From assembly GCF_902859825.1 (NCBI RefSeq), contig NZ_CADIKB010000004.1:186001-250000 (forward strand): a stretch of DNA of 64,000 nucleotides. Direction: 5' to 3'. The position numbers and the translations under genes were made by a program. This document shows, piece by piece, positions 36,510 through 44,815 of the stretch. The notes beneath the pieces are model-generated. The model made no database searches. It saw only the letters and a program-made list of their open reading frames with translations, and was not told the DNA's origin. The stretch's first letter is position 1; the number at the start of each line of letters is the position of its first letter. Source of the stretch: Paraburkholderia phenoliruptrix. Its GTDB lineage: Bacteria > Pseudomonadota > Gammaproteobacteria > Burkholderiales > Burkholderiaceae.

Positions 36510-36590
36510 TGAAGCGGGCCACTAGGCGGGCGACCAAGCAGGCCACTAAGCGGGCCACGAGGCGAACAACTGGGCGGCCAACTAAGCCGG
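36446..36590. repeat. Degenerate 12-bp tandem repeat (about 11 units)
   Basis: Units of 11-13 bases close to GCGGGCCACTAA recur about eleven times, with clear copies at 36455-36479, 36514-36550 and 36541-36562. The array covers the last codons of the DUF924 gene and the gap to the convergent GT39 gene. In-frame it encodes an R-A-T-K-like tetrapeptide pattern. It is too short and too irregular for CRISPR. Confidence 0.75.
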
Positions 36591-36614
36591 CGCGCGGGCG
36601 TGAGCCCGCGGCAT

Positions 36615-38675
36615 CTAATTGCGGCCAGCGGCTCCCGCTCCCGGCGGCTTCGCTGCCGGCGTGCGCACGAACACGCGCAGCAACTCGTCGGTATCGCCCG
36701 GCCGCGCTCCCGTCCAGAAGAGCCTCCAGTTGCCGGCCGGCAGGAAGGCGTTGCTGCGGCGGCTTTCGACGATAAGCCACGTGCACCCGCTCGTGCGGGT
36801 GTTTGCCGTCGGATGATGTTCGATGCCCGCGAAGTAGTCGAGCATCGGCGCTTCGGATTCGCCTAGTCCGACGCTCGCCATGCAGTCGCCGTCGTTCCAC
36901 TCCGCGCTCAGGGCCGCGCCGAGGTTCTCGAACACCGAGCGATAACTTTTCGCATAGTCGAGCCAAGGCAGGAGCAGCGTGCTCACGAGTCCCCACGCGA
37001 CGATCGCGCCCGCGCACCAGGAGAGCGCGCCGCGCCATTTGCCCGCATACTTGAAGACGGGCAGTAACCAGAGCCAGCCGAGCGTCATCAACAGCGCCGC
37101 GGCAATCAGGCCGGGTTTCACCGGCAGCACCCAGCCGAGCGGCAGCCATCGGCCGAGCCGGTGCAGCGACGTGTGTGCGTCGACCGGGCCGCTCATGATC
37201 GACCACACGATCCACGCAAGCGCCGCCGTGCTGCCGAACAGCACCCGGCTCGTCATGTCCCACACCGTGGCGAGCCGCTGCGGCAGCCGCTCGACGCCCT
37301 GCATCGCGAGCAGGGCAAGCGGCGCGATGAACGGCAGGATGTACAGCTCGCGGATCGTCGCCGAGTTTTGCAGCACGGCGAAGCCGACGCCCGCGAAGAT
37401 CGCCGGCAACGCGACGCGCGGATCGCGCCAGCGCCGCCATGCGCCGCCCGCGAGAGCGGCCAGCGCAAGCGGCACCGTCGGAAAACCGACGGTGAGCACG
37501 GTGCGCAGCACGAAGAAGCGGCTTTCGCTTTCGGAGCCGAGCTCGGCGACCGAAAAACCGAAAAAGCGGCCGACGTTGTTGTCCCACAGCCAGACCTTGA
37601 AGAGCGGCTCAGAGCGCAGATAGAAGGAGATCGGCCAGATCAGCAAAAACGGCGCGCAGACGAGCGCCGCCAGGCCGAGGGCCGCGGCGAAGCTGCGGCT
37701 GCGGCACGCGCGATACAGCACCAGCGCCGCGCAGGTGGTCGCGCCGAATACCAGCGGCACGAACAGACCCTTCGCGAGAAACGACACGCCGACGCCTGCG
37801 CCGAACATCGCGGCGCCGCTGAGAATCGCGTGCCGGCGTTCGCGGGCGGCGTCGGCGGACAGAGGGGCGAGGTCGCCATCGTCACGAAGATGCGCGAGCA
37901 CGAGTTCGAAGAGCCCGCAGAAGCCGACGGCCGCGCCGGCCATCAGCGCGACGTCGGTCATCATGTCGTGCACGTGCTTGACGACGACGAGCGTGCCGCC
38001 GAAGAGCGCCACGCTGCCGATCACGCGCACGTCGAACCAGCTCGGCGCATCCACCGCGCGGCGCGCGACGCGGGCCGTGTAGTAGACGGTCAGGCCCGCG
38101 AACAGCGCGCTCGCGAGCCGTGCCGCGTCGTGCAGCGGCAGATAGCGGCCGAACATCCATGCAAGGCCCGCGGCCACCCAGTCGTAGATCGGCGGCTTTT
38201 CGACGAACGGCTGGCCGGCGTTGGTGGGCACGACGAGATCGCCGGTGTCGAGCATGTGCTTGACGATGCCGAACGTGTAGGTTTCGTCCTGCTTCCACGG
38301 ATCGTGGCCGAGCGTGCCCGGCAACAGCCACGCGCAGAGAATCACCAGCGCGACGAGCCACATCAGCGGGCGGGCCGTGCTGAGCGCGCGCCAGCGTTCA
38401 CCGCCGCGGCTTGCGCGATCCGCAGCCGGCGCGTCGAGACCGGGCTGGTCGGCCGCGCCGGATGCTTGAGGTTTGGAAGCCTGGGTGGGCCGGGCAGGCG
38501 CCGCTGCTGCGGCGGTCTGAGCGCCGGCGGCAAAGACGCTATGCGGGCTGGTCGGGCCGTGCCCGGCGGCGCCCGCCGCTCGCGCCTCGTCTGCACTGTC
38601 GCTGAGGCCGCCCGGCGCGGACACCGCTGCCGCGGCGTTCCCCTTGCGCCACGGTGCGGAAGACTTTTCTTGCAT
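36615..38675 (-). CDS. GT39 (PMT/ArnT-like) membrane glycosyltransferase
   Basis: About 686 residues. After an Ala/Pro/Arg-rich cytoplasmic leader of some 100 residues come many membrane spans. The first periplasmic loop has LGHDPWKQDETYTFGIVKHM, the D-E/DxE motif of GT39 enzymes, and the second GQPFVEKPPIYDW. Further spans continue to about residue 560, followed by a periplasmic C-terminal domain. Such enzymes move a sugar from a polyprenyl-phosphate donor to lipid A, protein or other acceptors. The acceptor here is unknown. The ATG at 38675 or the GTG at 38720 could be the start. It faces the DUF924 gene across the 12-bp repeat. Confidence 0.85.
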   Translation of the reverse strand: MQEKSSAPWRKGNAAAAVSAPGGLSDSADEARAAGAAGHGPTSPHSVFAAGAQTAAAAAPARPTQASKPQASGAADQPGLDAPAADRASRGGERWRALSTARPLMWLVALVILCAWLLPGTLGHDPWKQDETYTFGIVKHMLDTGDLVVPTNAGQPFVEKPPIYDWVAAGLAWMFGRYLPLHDAARLASALFAGLTVYYTARVARRAVDAPSWFDVRVIGSVALFGGTLVVVKHVHDMMTDVALMAGAAVGFCGLFELVLAHLRDDGDLAPLSADAARERRHAILSGAAMFGAGVGVSFLAKGLFVPLVFGATTCAALVLYRACRSRSFAAALGLAALVCAPFLLIWPISFYLRSEPLFKVWLWDNNVGRFFGFSVAELGSESESRFFVLRTVLTVGFPTVPLALAALAGGAWRRWRDPRVALPAIFAGVGFAVLQNSATIRELYILPFIAPLALLAMQGVERLPQRLATVWDMTSRVLFGSTAALAWIVWSIMSGPVDAHTSLHRLGRWLPLGWVLPVKPGLIAAALLMTLGWLWLLPVFKYAGKWRGALSWCAGAIVAWGLVSTLLLPWLDYAKSYRSVFENLGAALSAEWNDGDCMASVGLGESEAPMLDYFAGIEHHPTANTRTSGCTWLIVESRRSNAFLPAGNWRLFWTGARPGDTDELLRVFVRTPAAKPPGAGAAGRN

Positions 38676-38952
38676 GAAACGATCTCTGGTCGCGGTGCGC
38701 AGCATCAGCTTCGCGCGCACGATGTTCTAGCTTGCGTCGCGCAAGGTCGCGCGATCGTCGCGATTGTAGTCTCTCATTATTACGGTGGATTACAAGCACG
38801 AATACGCATAAAGGCGGCGAGCGGGCGTGTCGCCGTCATATCGCGGCGATGCAGGGCGCGCCGGTCATGCGTCGATGGACAAGGGTAACGGCAAGGAAAC
38901 AGGCGCGGCGCCCGGCTGTGGGGCGGCGCGCGAACCGAAGCGGGAAGGGCGG

Positions 38953-39699
38953 CTAGCGGCCGCCGGACACGTCGAGCAACGCGCCGGTGACGTACGACGC
39001 GGCGTCGCTCATCAGCCAGACGATGGTCTCGGCGACCTCGTCCGCGCTGCCGGGACGGCCCAACGGTGTGGCTGCGCCGAGCTGGGCGGCGCGCTCCGGC
39101 TTGCCGCCGCTCGCATGAATCTCGGTATCGATGAGGCCGGGCCGTACCGCATTCACGCGCACGCCGCGCGGCCCCAGTTCTTTGGCGAGACCGAGCGTCA
39201 GGGTGTCGACCGCGCCTTTGGAGCCCGCGTAGTCGACGTACTCGTTGGGCGATCCCAAACGCGCCGCTGCCGACGACACATTCACGATCACACCGCCCGC
39301 GCCGCCGCGATCCGTCGACATGCGCCGCGCGGCTTCGCGCGCGCAGAGATACGCGCCCAACACGTTGACGTTGAACATGCGCGTGAGCCGCGCGAGATCC
39401 ATGTCGGCGAGCGGCATGGACGGCGCCACGATGCCCGCGTTGTTGACGAGCGCGTCGAGCCGGCCGAACTGCGCCTGAACGGCGTCGAACATGGCGAGCA
39501 CGTCGGCTTCGCTCGCGACGTCGCCCGCAATGGGCAGCGCGCGTCCGCCGGCCCGCTCGACTTCGGCGACGGTTTCTTGCGCCGCTGCCAGGTTCTGAGC
39601 GTAGTTCACGCCGACCGACCAGCCGCGCGCGCCAAGCAGGCGCGCGGTCGCCCGGCCTATGCCGCGGCTGCCGCCGGTGATCAGAACGGTTCGGGTCAT
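38953..39699 (-). CDS. Short-chain dehydrogenase/reductase
   Basis: 248 residues. A classical SDR: TVLITGGSRGIGRATARLLG for NADP(H) binding (TGxxxGxG), LDALVNNAGIVAPSMPLADM, VNVSSAAARLGSPNEYVDYAGSKGAVD with the catalytic Ser and YxxxK (YAGSK), and ALLDVSGGR at the end. It most resembles the YgfF/glucose-dehydrogenase-like group, with DYAGSKGAVDTLTLGL typical. The substrate is unknown. The ATG at 39699 precedes the fold directly. It is transcribed toward the GT39 gene and follows the LOG gene by 77 bases on the same strand. Confidence 0.88.
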   Translation of the reverse strand: MTRTVLITGGSRGIGRATARLLGARGWSVGVNYAQNLAAAQETVAEVERAGGRALPIAGDVASEADVLAMFDAVQAQFGRLDALVNNAGIVAPSMPLADMDLARLTRMFNVNVLGAYLCAREAARRMSTDRGGAGGVIVNVSSAAARLGSPNEYVDYAGSKGAVDTLTLGLAKELGPRGVRVNAVRPGLIDTEIHASGGKPERAAQLGAATPLGRPGSADEVAETIVWLMSDAASYVTGALLDVSGGR

Positions 39700-39776
39700 T
39701 GCAGCCTCGGCGTCCAGGTAGAGTAAGCGCTAAAAAAGGGCCGGCCGGGCGCCGGTTCTTACGCGGCAGCCGTCAG

Positions 39777-40361
39777 TCAGACGGCTTCGCGCCTGATCGC
39801 CCACTTGTCGGCGGTGGGCGGCTGATAGCGTTGCAGCTTGCCGATCAGTCCGGCGGGATCGGCGTCGATCTGCAGAATGTCGAGATAGGTGTGCCGCATG
39901 AAGCCTTCCTCCACCGTGTGGTGCAACAGCTTGATCAACGGATCGTAAAAGCCGTCGATATTGAGCAGTGCCACCGGTTTCTGGTGGTAGCCGAGCTGCG
40001 CCCACGTGTACACCTCGAAGAATTCCTCGAGCGTGCCCGCGCCGCCCGGCATGGCGACGAACGCGTCGGACAGATCGGCCATCATCTTCTTGCGCTGATG
40101 CATGTCGGGCACCACATGCAGCTCCGTCAGACCGTTATGGCCGACTTCCTTGTTGACGAGCAGCTCCGGAATCACGCCGATCGCGCGGCCGCCTTCGGCC
40201 ATGACCGTGTCGGCGATCACGCCCATCAGACCCACCTTGCCGCCGCCGTAGACGAGCGCAAGATCCGCTTCGACGAGCGCGCGCCCGAATGCGCGCGCCG
40301 CTTCGGCATACAACGGTTTGACTCCATTCGAGGAGCCGCAATACACGCACACCGACTTCAT
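39777..40361 (-). CDS. LOG family protein (cytokinin riboside monophosphate phosphoribohydrolase-like)
   Basis: 194 residues. MKSVCVYCGSSNGV is the family start. LALVYGGGKVGLMGVIADTV supplies the GGGxxGLMG loop. The catalytic motif is FVAMPGGAGTLEEFFEVYTW (PGGxGTxxE), with the Glu used in catalysis, and HQRKKMM has the conserved Arg. LOG enzymes release adenine-type bases from nucleoside monophosphates; in many bacteria they act as nucleotide salvage or stress enzymes rather than cytokinin producers. It is ten bases after the TetR gene on the same strand, so the regulator and enzyme are probably co-transcribed. Confidence 0.9.
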   Translation of the reverse strand: MKSVCVYCGSSNGVKPLYAEAARAFGRALVEADLALVYGGGKVGLMGVIADTVMAEGGRAIGVIPELLVNKEVGHNGLTELHVVPDMHQRKKMMADLSDAFVAMPGGAGTLEEFFEVYTWAQLGYHQKPVALLNIDGFYDPLIKLLHHTVEEGFMRHTYLDILQIDADPAGLIGKLQRYQPPTADKWAIRREAV

Positions 40362-40371
40362 GGAAAACGTC

Positions 40372-41085
40372 CTATTCGTTGCGAGGAGCGGCGCCTTCCT
40401 TCGGCGGCAAATAGTCGTAGAACTCGCGCTTTTCCAGCTTGCCCGACACGAGATCGTCGAAAATCTGCCGCGAGCGGCCGCGCAGATAAGGCGCCATCAA
40501 CGACACGATCTGGACGCTCACCTGATGCAGCTCCGCGCGGATCGCTTCCTGCTCGTTGTATTTGCGCGGATTCATCACGAACTGATACGACAGCCAATAC
40601 GTTGCGATCACACCGATATTGGTCGCGATCACTTGCAGTTCCTGCGGCGTGGCGACCATTTCGCCGTCCGCCACGAGCTGATCGCAGAACTGGCTTGCAA
40701 AGCGCACCTTGTGGCTGATGATCTGCTTGAAGTGCGTTTCCAGCGTGCGATTGCGCGCGAGCAGGTCGTTCAGGTCGCGATACAGGAAGCGGTAGCGCCA
40801 CGTGAAATCGACCATGTACTGCAGGTACGACCACATTTCGTCGATGGTCGCGCGGTGGTCGTCGGGAAAACGCAGACGCTTTTCGATCTCCTGCTCGAAC
40901 TGGCTGAAGATGCTGTTGATGATGTCGTCTTTGTTGCGGAAGTGGTAGTACAGGTTGCCTGGACTGATTTCCATTTCCTCGGCGATCGTCGTCGTCGTGA
41001 CGTTCGGCTCGCCGATTTCGTTGAACAGTTTCAACGACAGTTCGAGTATCCGTTCGCGCGTGCGGCGGGGAGGTTTGGCTTCCAT
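40372..41085 (-). CDS. TetR/AcrR family transcriptional regulator
   Basis: 237 residues. The N-terminal HTH region reads RERILELSLKLFNEIGEPNV, then TTTTIAEEMEISPGNLYYHF and RNKDDIINSIFSQF, the classical TetR DNA-binding unit including the 'YYHF..K' recognition end. The remaining 180 residues form a helical ligand-binding domain with YLQYMVDFTWRYRFLYRDLN, as in a recognisable subgroup of proteobacterial regulators (TetR with long C-terminal domain). The ligand is unknown. It is next to the LOG gene downstream. The promoter probably lies within the 216-base gap to the right. Confidence 0.9.
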   Translation of the reverse strand: MEAKPPRRTRERILELSLKLFNEIGEPNVTTTTIAEEMEISPGNLYYHFRNKDDIINSIFSQFEQEIEKRLRFPDDHRATIDEMWSYLQYMVDFTWRYRFLYRDLNDLLARNRTLETHFKQIISHKVRFASQFCDQLVADGEMVATPQELQVIATNIGVIATYWLSYQFVMNPRKYNEQEAIRAELHQVSVQIVSLMAPYLRGRSRQIFDDLVSGKLEKREFYDYLPPKEGAAPRNE

Positions 41086-41182
41086 GTCGTCCGGCCCTGG
41101 TTACGCCGGGTTGGGCGCGCGGCGGCGTGCCGCTGCTGTATGGACCACCCGGACGCGGTTGCTATTTTAAGACTGCCGGACG

Positions 41183-41188
41183 ATTATA
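41183..41188 (-). promoter_or_regulatory. Possible -10 element of the TetR gene
   Basis: On the minus strand TATAAT lies about 100 bases before the TetR start, with TTGGGA 15 bases upstream of it. The spacing is short, so this is only a candidate. The surrounding 216-base gap otherwise holds no feature I recognise. Confidence 0.35.
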
Positions 41189-41301
41189 AACCGGGCGTTC
41201 TAATCCCAAGCGGATACTCAGGGTTTTCATTATTCCGGACGACGTAATGCATTTCGCATACGAGTTTGCGCGCGCCGCGTTCTGGCCGTCGCCGCTGCGG
41301 A

Positions 41302-41976
41302 TCAGAACCAGGCCTTCACCCAGCGCACGACGAGCGGGCCGACAATCAGCCCCCACGTCATCAGGCACATGCCGAGCGCGACCATCACCGCGGCGCTGCC
41401 CAAGTCCTTCGCGCGGCGCGACAGCTCATGCCGTTCGAGCGAAATCCGGTCGATAGCAGCTTCCACGCTCGAATTGAGCAACTCGACAATCAGCACCAGC
41501 AGCACCGAGCCGAGCAGCAGCACGCGCGCGACCGGCTCGACCGGCACCAGCAGCCCGCACGGCAGCAGAATCGCGGCGAGTGTCAGCTCCTGACGGAACG
41601 CGCTTTCCTCGCGGATCGCGACGCTAAAACCCGCGAGCGAGTTTTTCATCGCGTGCCAGGCGCGAGTGAGGCCGCGATTGCCCTTGTACGGATTGAAGGG
41701 CAGCGGCGCGAGCGGATCGTCGGGGCTGAGCGGTTCGTGCTGCATTTCGTTGGACGCGTTCGACGCGTTCCCGGGGTGGGCGCTGGCTTCGCCATGCCCG
41801 CTGCGGCCATTGAGGCCGTGTCCGTCGGCATGAGCCGGCCCGGCGGTCTCGCGGACGTCGTCGAATGGCTCGACGTCCGCGCTGTCGTGCTCCGTGTGAC
41901 GAGCGTCGCGGGCGGGCACGGCGCGCAGCGCGCCGTTCGAGGACGCGCGGCTCGCGTGGGAGGATCGGCTTCGCAT
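41302..41976 (-). CDS. dgkA: Diacylglycerol kinase (DgkA) with a long disordered leader
   Basis: 224 residues from the ATG at 41976. The C-terminal 120 residues are a complete DgkA: GNRGLTRAWHAMKNSLAGF, REESAFRQELTLAAILL with the conserved Glu/Arg/Gln, VLIVELLNSSVEAAIDRIS with the catalytic Glu pair, and RRAKDLGSAAVMVALG, across three membrane spans. DgkA phosphorylates diacylglycerol to phosphatidate at the inner membrane. The first 90 or so residues are His/Asp/Ala-rich and probably disordered. An internal ATG at 41745 (MQHEPLSPDD) gives a more usual length and may be the true start; neither has a good ribosome binding site. It is the last gene of the lipid operon. Confidence 0.88.
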   Translation of the reverse strand: MRSRSSHASRASSNGALRAVPARDARHTEHDSADVEPFDDVRETAGPAHADGHGLNGRSGHGEASAHPGNASNASNEMQHEPLSPDDPLAPLPFNPYKGNRGLTRAWHAMKNSLAGFSVAIREESAFRQELTLAAILLPCGLLVPVEPVARVLLLGSVLLVLIVELLNSSVEAAIDRISLERHELSRRAKDLGSAAVMVALGMCLMTWGLIVGPLVVRWVKAWF

Positions 41977-41999
41977 GGGCAACCCGGCGGCGCGCCGCG

Positions 42000-43031
42000 T
42001 CACGCGGCGGCGCTTTCCTCGCGATAGGATGCGCGCGGCAGCGGCTTCAGATGCGAGGCGAACTGTTCCGAGGCCGCCGCCCACGAGAAGCGCTCGGCCC
42101 ACGCACGCGCATGCGCGCGGTCGATCTTGAGTGCTTCCAGACACGCCTCGCGCAGGTCTTCGTTCATCGCACCGGCGCCGCCGTCGCCGAGAACGTCGAT
42201 CGGGCCGGTGACCGGATAGGCCGCCACCGGCGTGCCGCACGCGAGCGCTTCGAGCAGCACGAGCCCGAACGTGTCGGTGCGGCTCGGAAACACGAATACA
42301 TCCGCGGCCGCGTAGACCTTCGCGAGTTCAGCCTGCGTCAGCACGCCGAGATAGTTCGCCTGCGGATAGCGCGACTTCAATTCGGCGAGCGCCGGGCCTT
42401 CGCCCGCGACCCATTTCGAGCCCGGCAAGTCGAGCTTCAGGAAGGCCTCGACGTTTTTCTCCACGGCCACCCGCCCCACGTACAGGAAGATCGGCCGCGC
42501 GGTGTTGAGCACCTTGGAGTCCATCGGATGAAAAATGTCGAGGTCGACGCCGCGCGTCCACAGTACGACGTTCGTGAAGCCGTACTTCTCGAGGTCGCTC
42601 TTCACGACGGGCGTGGGCGCCATCACCGCGAGCGACGGCTTGTGGAACCAGTGCAGGAACCGGTACGTCGCGGCGAGCGGAATGCCGAAGCGCGCCTGCA
42701 CGTACTCGGGAAAGCGCGTGTGATAAGCCGTCGTGAAGGGCAGCTTGTGCTGGATCGCGTAGGCGCGCGCGGCCATGCCGAGCGGACCTTCGGTGGCGAT
42801 ATGCAGCGCGTCGGGGCCGAACGCGTCGATACGCTCGCGCAGCTTGCGGCGCGGCAGGAGCGAGAGACGAATTTCCGGGTAAGTCGGGCAGGGGATCGTT
42901 CTGAATTCGAGCGGCGTCAGCAGATCGACCCGGTGGCCGAGTTCGCTGAGTTCGCGCGTGGTGTTCTTGAGCGTGCGCACGACGCCGTTGACCTGCGGTT
43001 CCCATGCGTCGGTGACGATCATGATCTTCAT
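42000..43031 (-). CDS. GT4 glycosyltransferase (Agt/MgtA-like), putative glycolipid synthase
   Basis: 343 residues, GT-B fold. The start MKIMIVTDAWEPQVNGVV and TYPEIRLSLLPRRKLRERI are typical of MgtA/SqdX-like GT4 enzymes. EGPLGMAARAY and AYHTRFPEYVQARF form the acceptor-side region, and IFLYVGRVAVEKNVEAFL and PSRTDTFGLVLLEALACGTPVA form the UDP-sugar-binding region with E-x7-E. Related Agt enzymes of alphaproteobacteria glycosylate diacylglycerol during phosphate starvation and are encoded beside PlcP. Here too the neighbour is PlcP-like. The sugar is unknown. It lies 75 bases after the phosphoesterase gene and 23 before dgkA. Confidence 0.85.
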   Translation of the reverse strand: MKIMIVTDAWEPQVNGVVRTLKNTTRELSELGHRVDLLTPLEFRTIPCPTYPEIRLSLLPRRKLRERIDAFGPDALHIATEGPLGMAARAYAIQHKLPFTTAYHTRFPEYVQARFGIPLAATYRFLHWFHKPSLAVMAPTPVVKSDLEKYGFTNVVLWTRGVDLDIFHPMDSKVLNTARPIFLYVGRVAVEKNVEAFLKLDLPGSKWVAGEGPALAELKSRYPQANYLGVLTQAELAKVYAAADVFVFPSRTDTFGLVLLEALACGTPVAAYPVTGPIDVLGDGGAGAMNEDLREACLEALKIDRAHARAWAERFSWAAASEQFASHLKPLPRASYREESAAA

Positions 43032-43106
43032 CGATTCGTTCCTCGCTTGTGTTCTCGATTGTGTCCTCGACCGTTTTCTCGATCCGGACGACAGAAGTTG
43101 AAAGGG

Positions 43107-44048
43107 TTACGCGGTCGCCCGGGCCTTCTGCGCGCCCGCTTGCGGCGAGCGCATCACGGTCCAGTAGATCACCTTGAGTTCGCCTTCATACGTTTCGACG
43201 AGCGCCGACAGGCTTTCGACCCAGTCGCCGTCGTTGCAATACAGCACGCCGTCGATATCGCGAATCTCGGCTTTGTGGATGTGCCCGCAGACCACGCCGT
43301 CGCAGCCCCGGCGTCGTGCTTCGTCGGTCATCACGCGTTCGAACGACGAGATGAAGTTCACCGCGTTCTTCACCTGGTGCTTCAGGTATTGCGACAGCGA
43401 CCAGTACGGAAAGCCGAGCCGGCTGCGGATCCGGTTGAACCAGCGGTTCAGGATCAGGATCATCGTGTAGAGCGTGTCGCCGAGATAGGCGAGCCATTTG
43501 GCGTGCTGGATCACGCCGTCGAACAGATCGCCGTGCACGATCCACAGGCGCTTGCCGGCGAGCGTCGTGTGAAATGCCTCGCCGCGCACGTGGATGTCGC
43601 CGAACGCAAGGTCGCAGAACTGGCGCGCGGCTTCGTCGTGATTGCCGGGCACGTAGACGACCTGGGTGCCTTTGCGCGCCTTCCTCAGCACCTTCTGCAC
43701 GACGTCGTTGTGCGCCTGCGGCCAGTACCAGCCTTTCTTCAACTGCCAGCCGTCGATGATGTCGCCGACGAGGTACAGATACTCCGATTCGTTGTGACGC
43801 AGGAAATCGAGCAGATACGGCGCCTGGCAGCCGCTCGAGCCGAGATGGATGTCCGAGAGCCAGATGGTGCGGTAGCGATGCGGCTCTGTGTGATCGTCGT
43901 CGTGCTGGCCGGTGTGGCTGTCGAGCGGCAGCGGCGCGGCGGGCAGCGGCAGGCCGTGGCTATGACTGGGTTCGGGGCGGAACGCGACGGGGTCGACGCT
44001 CGGGCCGGTCTGGCGGAACAGGGAAGTCGCGGACGTTCTGGAGTCCAT
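43107..44048 (-). CDS. Metallophosphoesterase of the PlcP / UDP-diacylglucosamine hydrolase type
   Basis: 313 residues. The calcineurin-like metal blocks are all visible: YRTIWLSDIHLGSSGCQ, YLVGDIIDGWQL, VVYVPGNHDEAARQF, LWIVHGDLFDGVIQHAK and GVVCGHIHKAEIRD. The WYWPQAHNDVVQKVLRKARKG and FPYWSLSQYLKHQVKNAVNF segments match the PlcP proteins of Sinorhizobium and relatives, which hydrolyse phospholipid headgroups under phosphate limitation, better than LpxH. The first 55 or so residues are a His/Pro/Ser-rich extension of unknown role. It is first in an operon with a glycosyltransferase and DgkA. A candidate Pho box lies 45 bases upstream. Confidence 0.85.
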   Translation of the reverse strand: MDSRTSATSLFRQTGPSVDPVAFRPEPSHSHGLPLPAAPLPLDSHTGQHDDDHTEPHRYRTIWLSDIHLGSSGCQAPYLLDFLRHNESEYLYLVGDIIDGWQLKKGWYWPQAHNDVVQKVLRKARKGTQVVYVPGNHDEAARQFCDLAFGDIHVRGEAFHTTLAGKRLWIVHGDLFDGVIQHAKWLAYLGDTLYTMILILNRWFNRIRSRLGFPYWSLSQYLKHQVKNAVNFISSFERVMTDEARRRGCDGVVCGHIHKAEIRDIDGVLYCNDGDWVESLSALVETYEGELKVIYWTVMRSPQAGAQKARATA

Positions 44049-44092
44049 GGCTCACGCGTCGAGTTGCAGTGCCCGTATTGGGCCTACGGCGC

Positions 44093-44110
44093 GTGACTAT
44101 GCCGTGACAG
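44093..44110 (-). promoter_or_regulatory. Candidate Pho box upstream of the PlcP-like gene
   Basis: On the minus strand CTGTCAC-GGCA-TAGTCAC fits the PhoB pattern CTGTCAT-N4-CTGTCAT: the first half-site matches six of seven bases, the second four of seven, with the 11-base period kept. It ends 45 bases before the start codon. A convincing -10 is not seen, so the call is tentative. Confidence 0.4.
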
Positions 44111-44184
44111 TCATGAGAAGTTCTTATTACTGCGGGCGCGGCCGGCGCCCGGCGCGGCCCGTAAGAGGCCGGCTGACGTGGCCT

Positions 44185-44802
44185 CTATGACACGACGGTC
44201 ACGGGCGGGACCTCGCGCGTGACGTCGATCACGCGGGTTCCGGCAAGCCGGTCGTGCAGGAACTGCCGGCTTGCGCCGAGGCGGCCGGTCGCCGCCCACA
44301 GCACGAACCAGATTCCCGCGATGGCGAGCGTCTGCGGCACGCGCAGTCCGAGGAGCGGATGCAGCGCGAGCGGCGGCAGAAACCAGAGCCATGCCAGCAG
44401 ATAGCGTGCGATGGCGCGCCAAGCGGAGAGCGGCGCGCCGTCGGCGGCGACCACGCGCAGGCGCCAGGTTTTCATCGGCAGGGTCTGGCCGCTGTGGGTC
44501 CAGAACCACACGAAATACAGACCGACCACGAGTCCGATCCACGCCGCAAGAAGGTTGTGATGCGTGAGCCCGTTGCGTTGCTGCGTGAGCGTGCTGAACA
44601 GATAACCCGCGACAAATACCACGCCGAACAGCAGCAGCGCTTCGTAAAGCAGTGCGGCGAGGCGGCGGCGAACGGATGGCGGCTTGCGGGGCGAGGATGG
44701 GGTTGGTGGCTGAACCGCGCCTCGTGCGCCGGCGCCGGTGCTCGCGCTCGACGCAGGATCGGCATGCGTGTCGAGTCGGGAAGTCGCGCGCGGTTCGGAC
44801 AT
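44185..44802 (-). CDS. RDD family membrane protein
   Basis: 205 residues. A Ser/Pro/Ala-rich leader precedes the RDD domain: RRRLAALLYEALLLFGVVFV (the Arg of the RDD-like start), WAWTHSGQTLPMKTWRLRVV-like text (WTHSGQTLPMKTWRLRVV) and LHDRLAGTRVIDV, the closing family motif. Three to four membrane spans are evident. RDD proteins are poorly understood; some affect ion or solute transport. The ATG at 44802 lies 13 bases after the DUF3106 gene, so both are probably in the ECF sigma operon. Confidence 0.85.
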   Translation of the reverse strand: MSEPRATSRLDTHADPASSASTGAGARGAVQPPTPSSPRKPPSVRRRLAALLYEALLLFGVVFVAGYLFSTLTQQRNGLTHHNLLAAWIGLVVGLYFVWFWTHSGQTLPMKTWRLRVVAADGAPLSAWRAIARYLLAWLWFLPPLALHPLLGLRVPQTLAIAGIWFVLWAATGRLGASRQFLHDRLAGTRVIDVTREVPPVTVVS

Positions 44803-44815
44803 AGGCAAGCGCGGC

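Noticed and set aside
36446..36590. CRISPR-like array at the DUF924 gene end
   Set aside because: Units are 11-13 bases, contiguous, degenerate and without unique spacers.
41865..44096. 743-codon plus-strand frame across the lipid operon
   Set aside because: It runs antisense through three recognised genes and lacks any motif.
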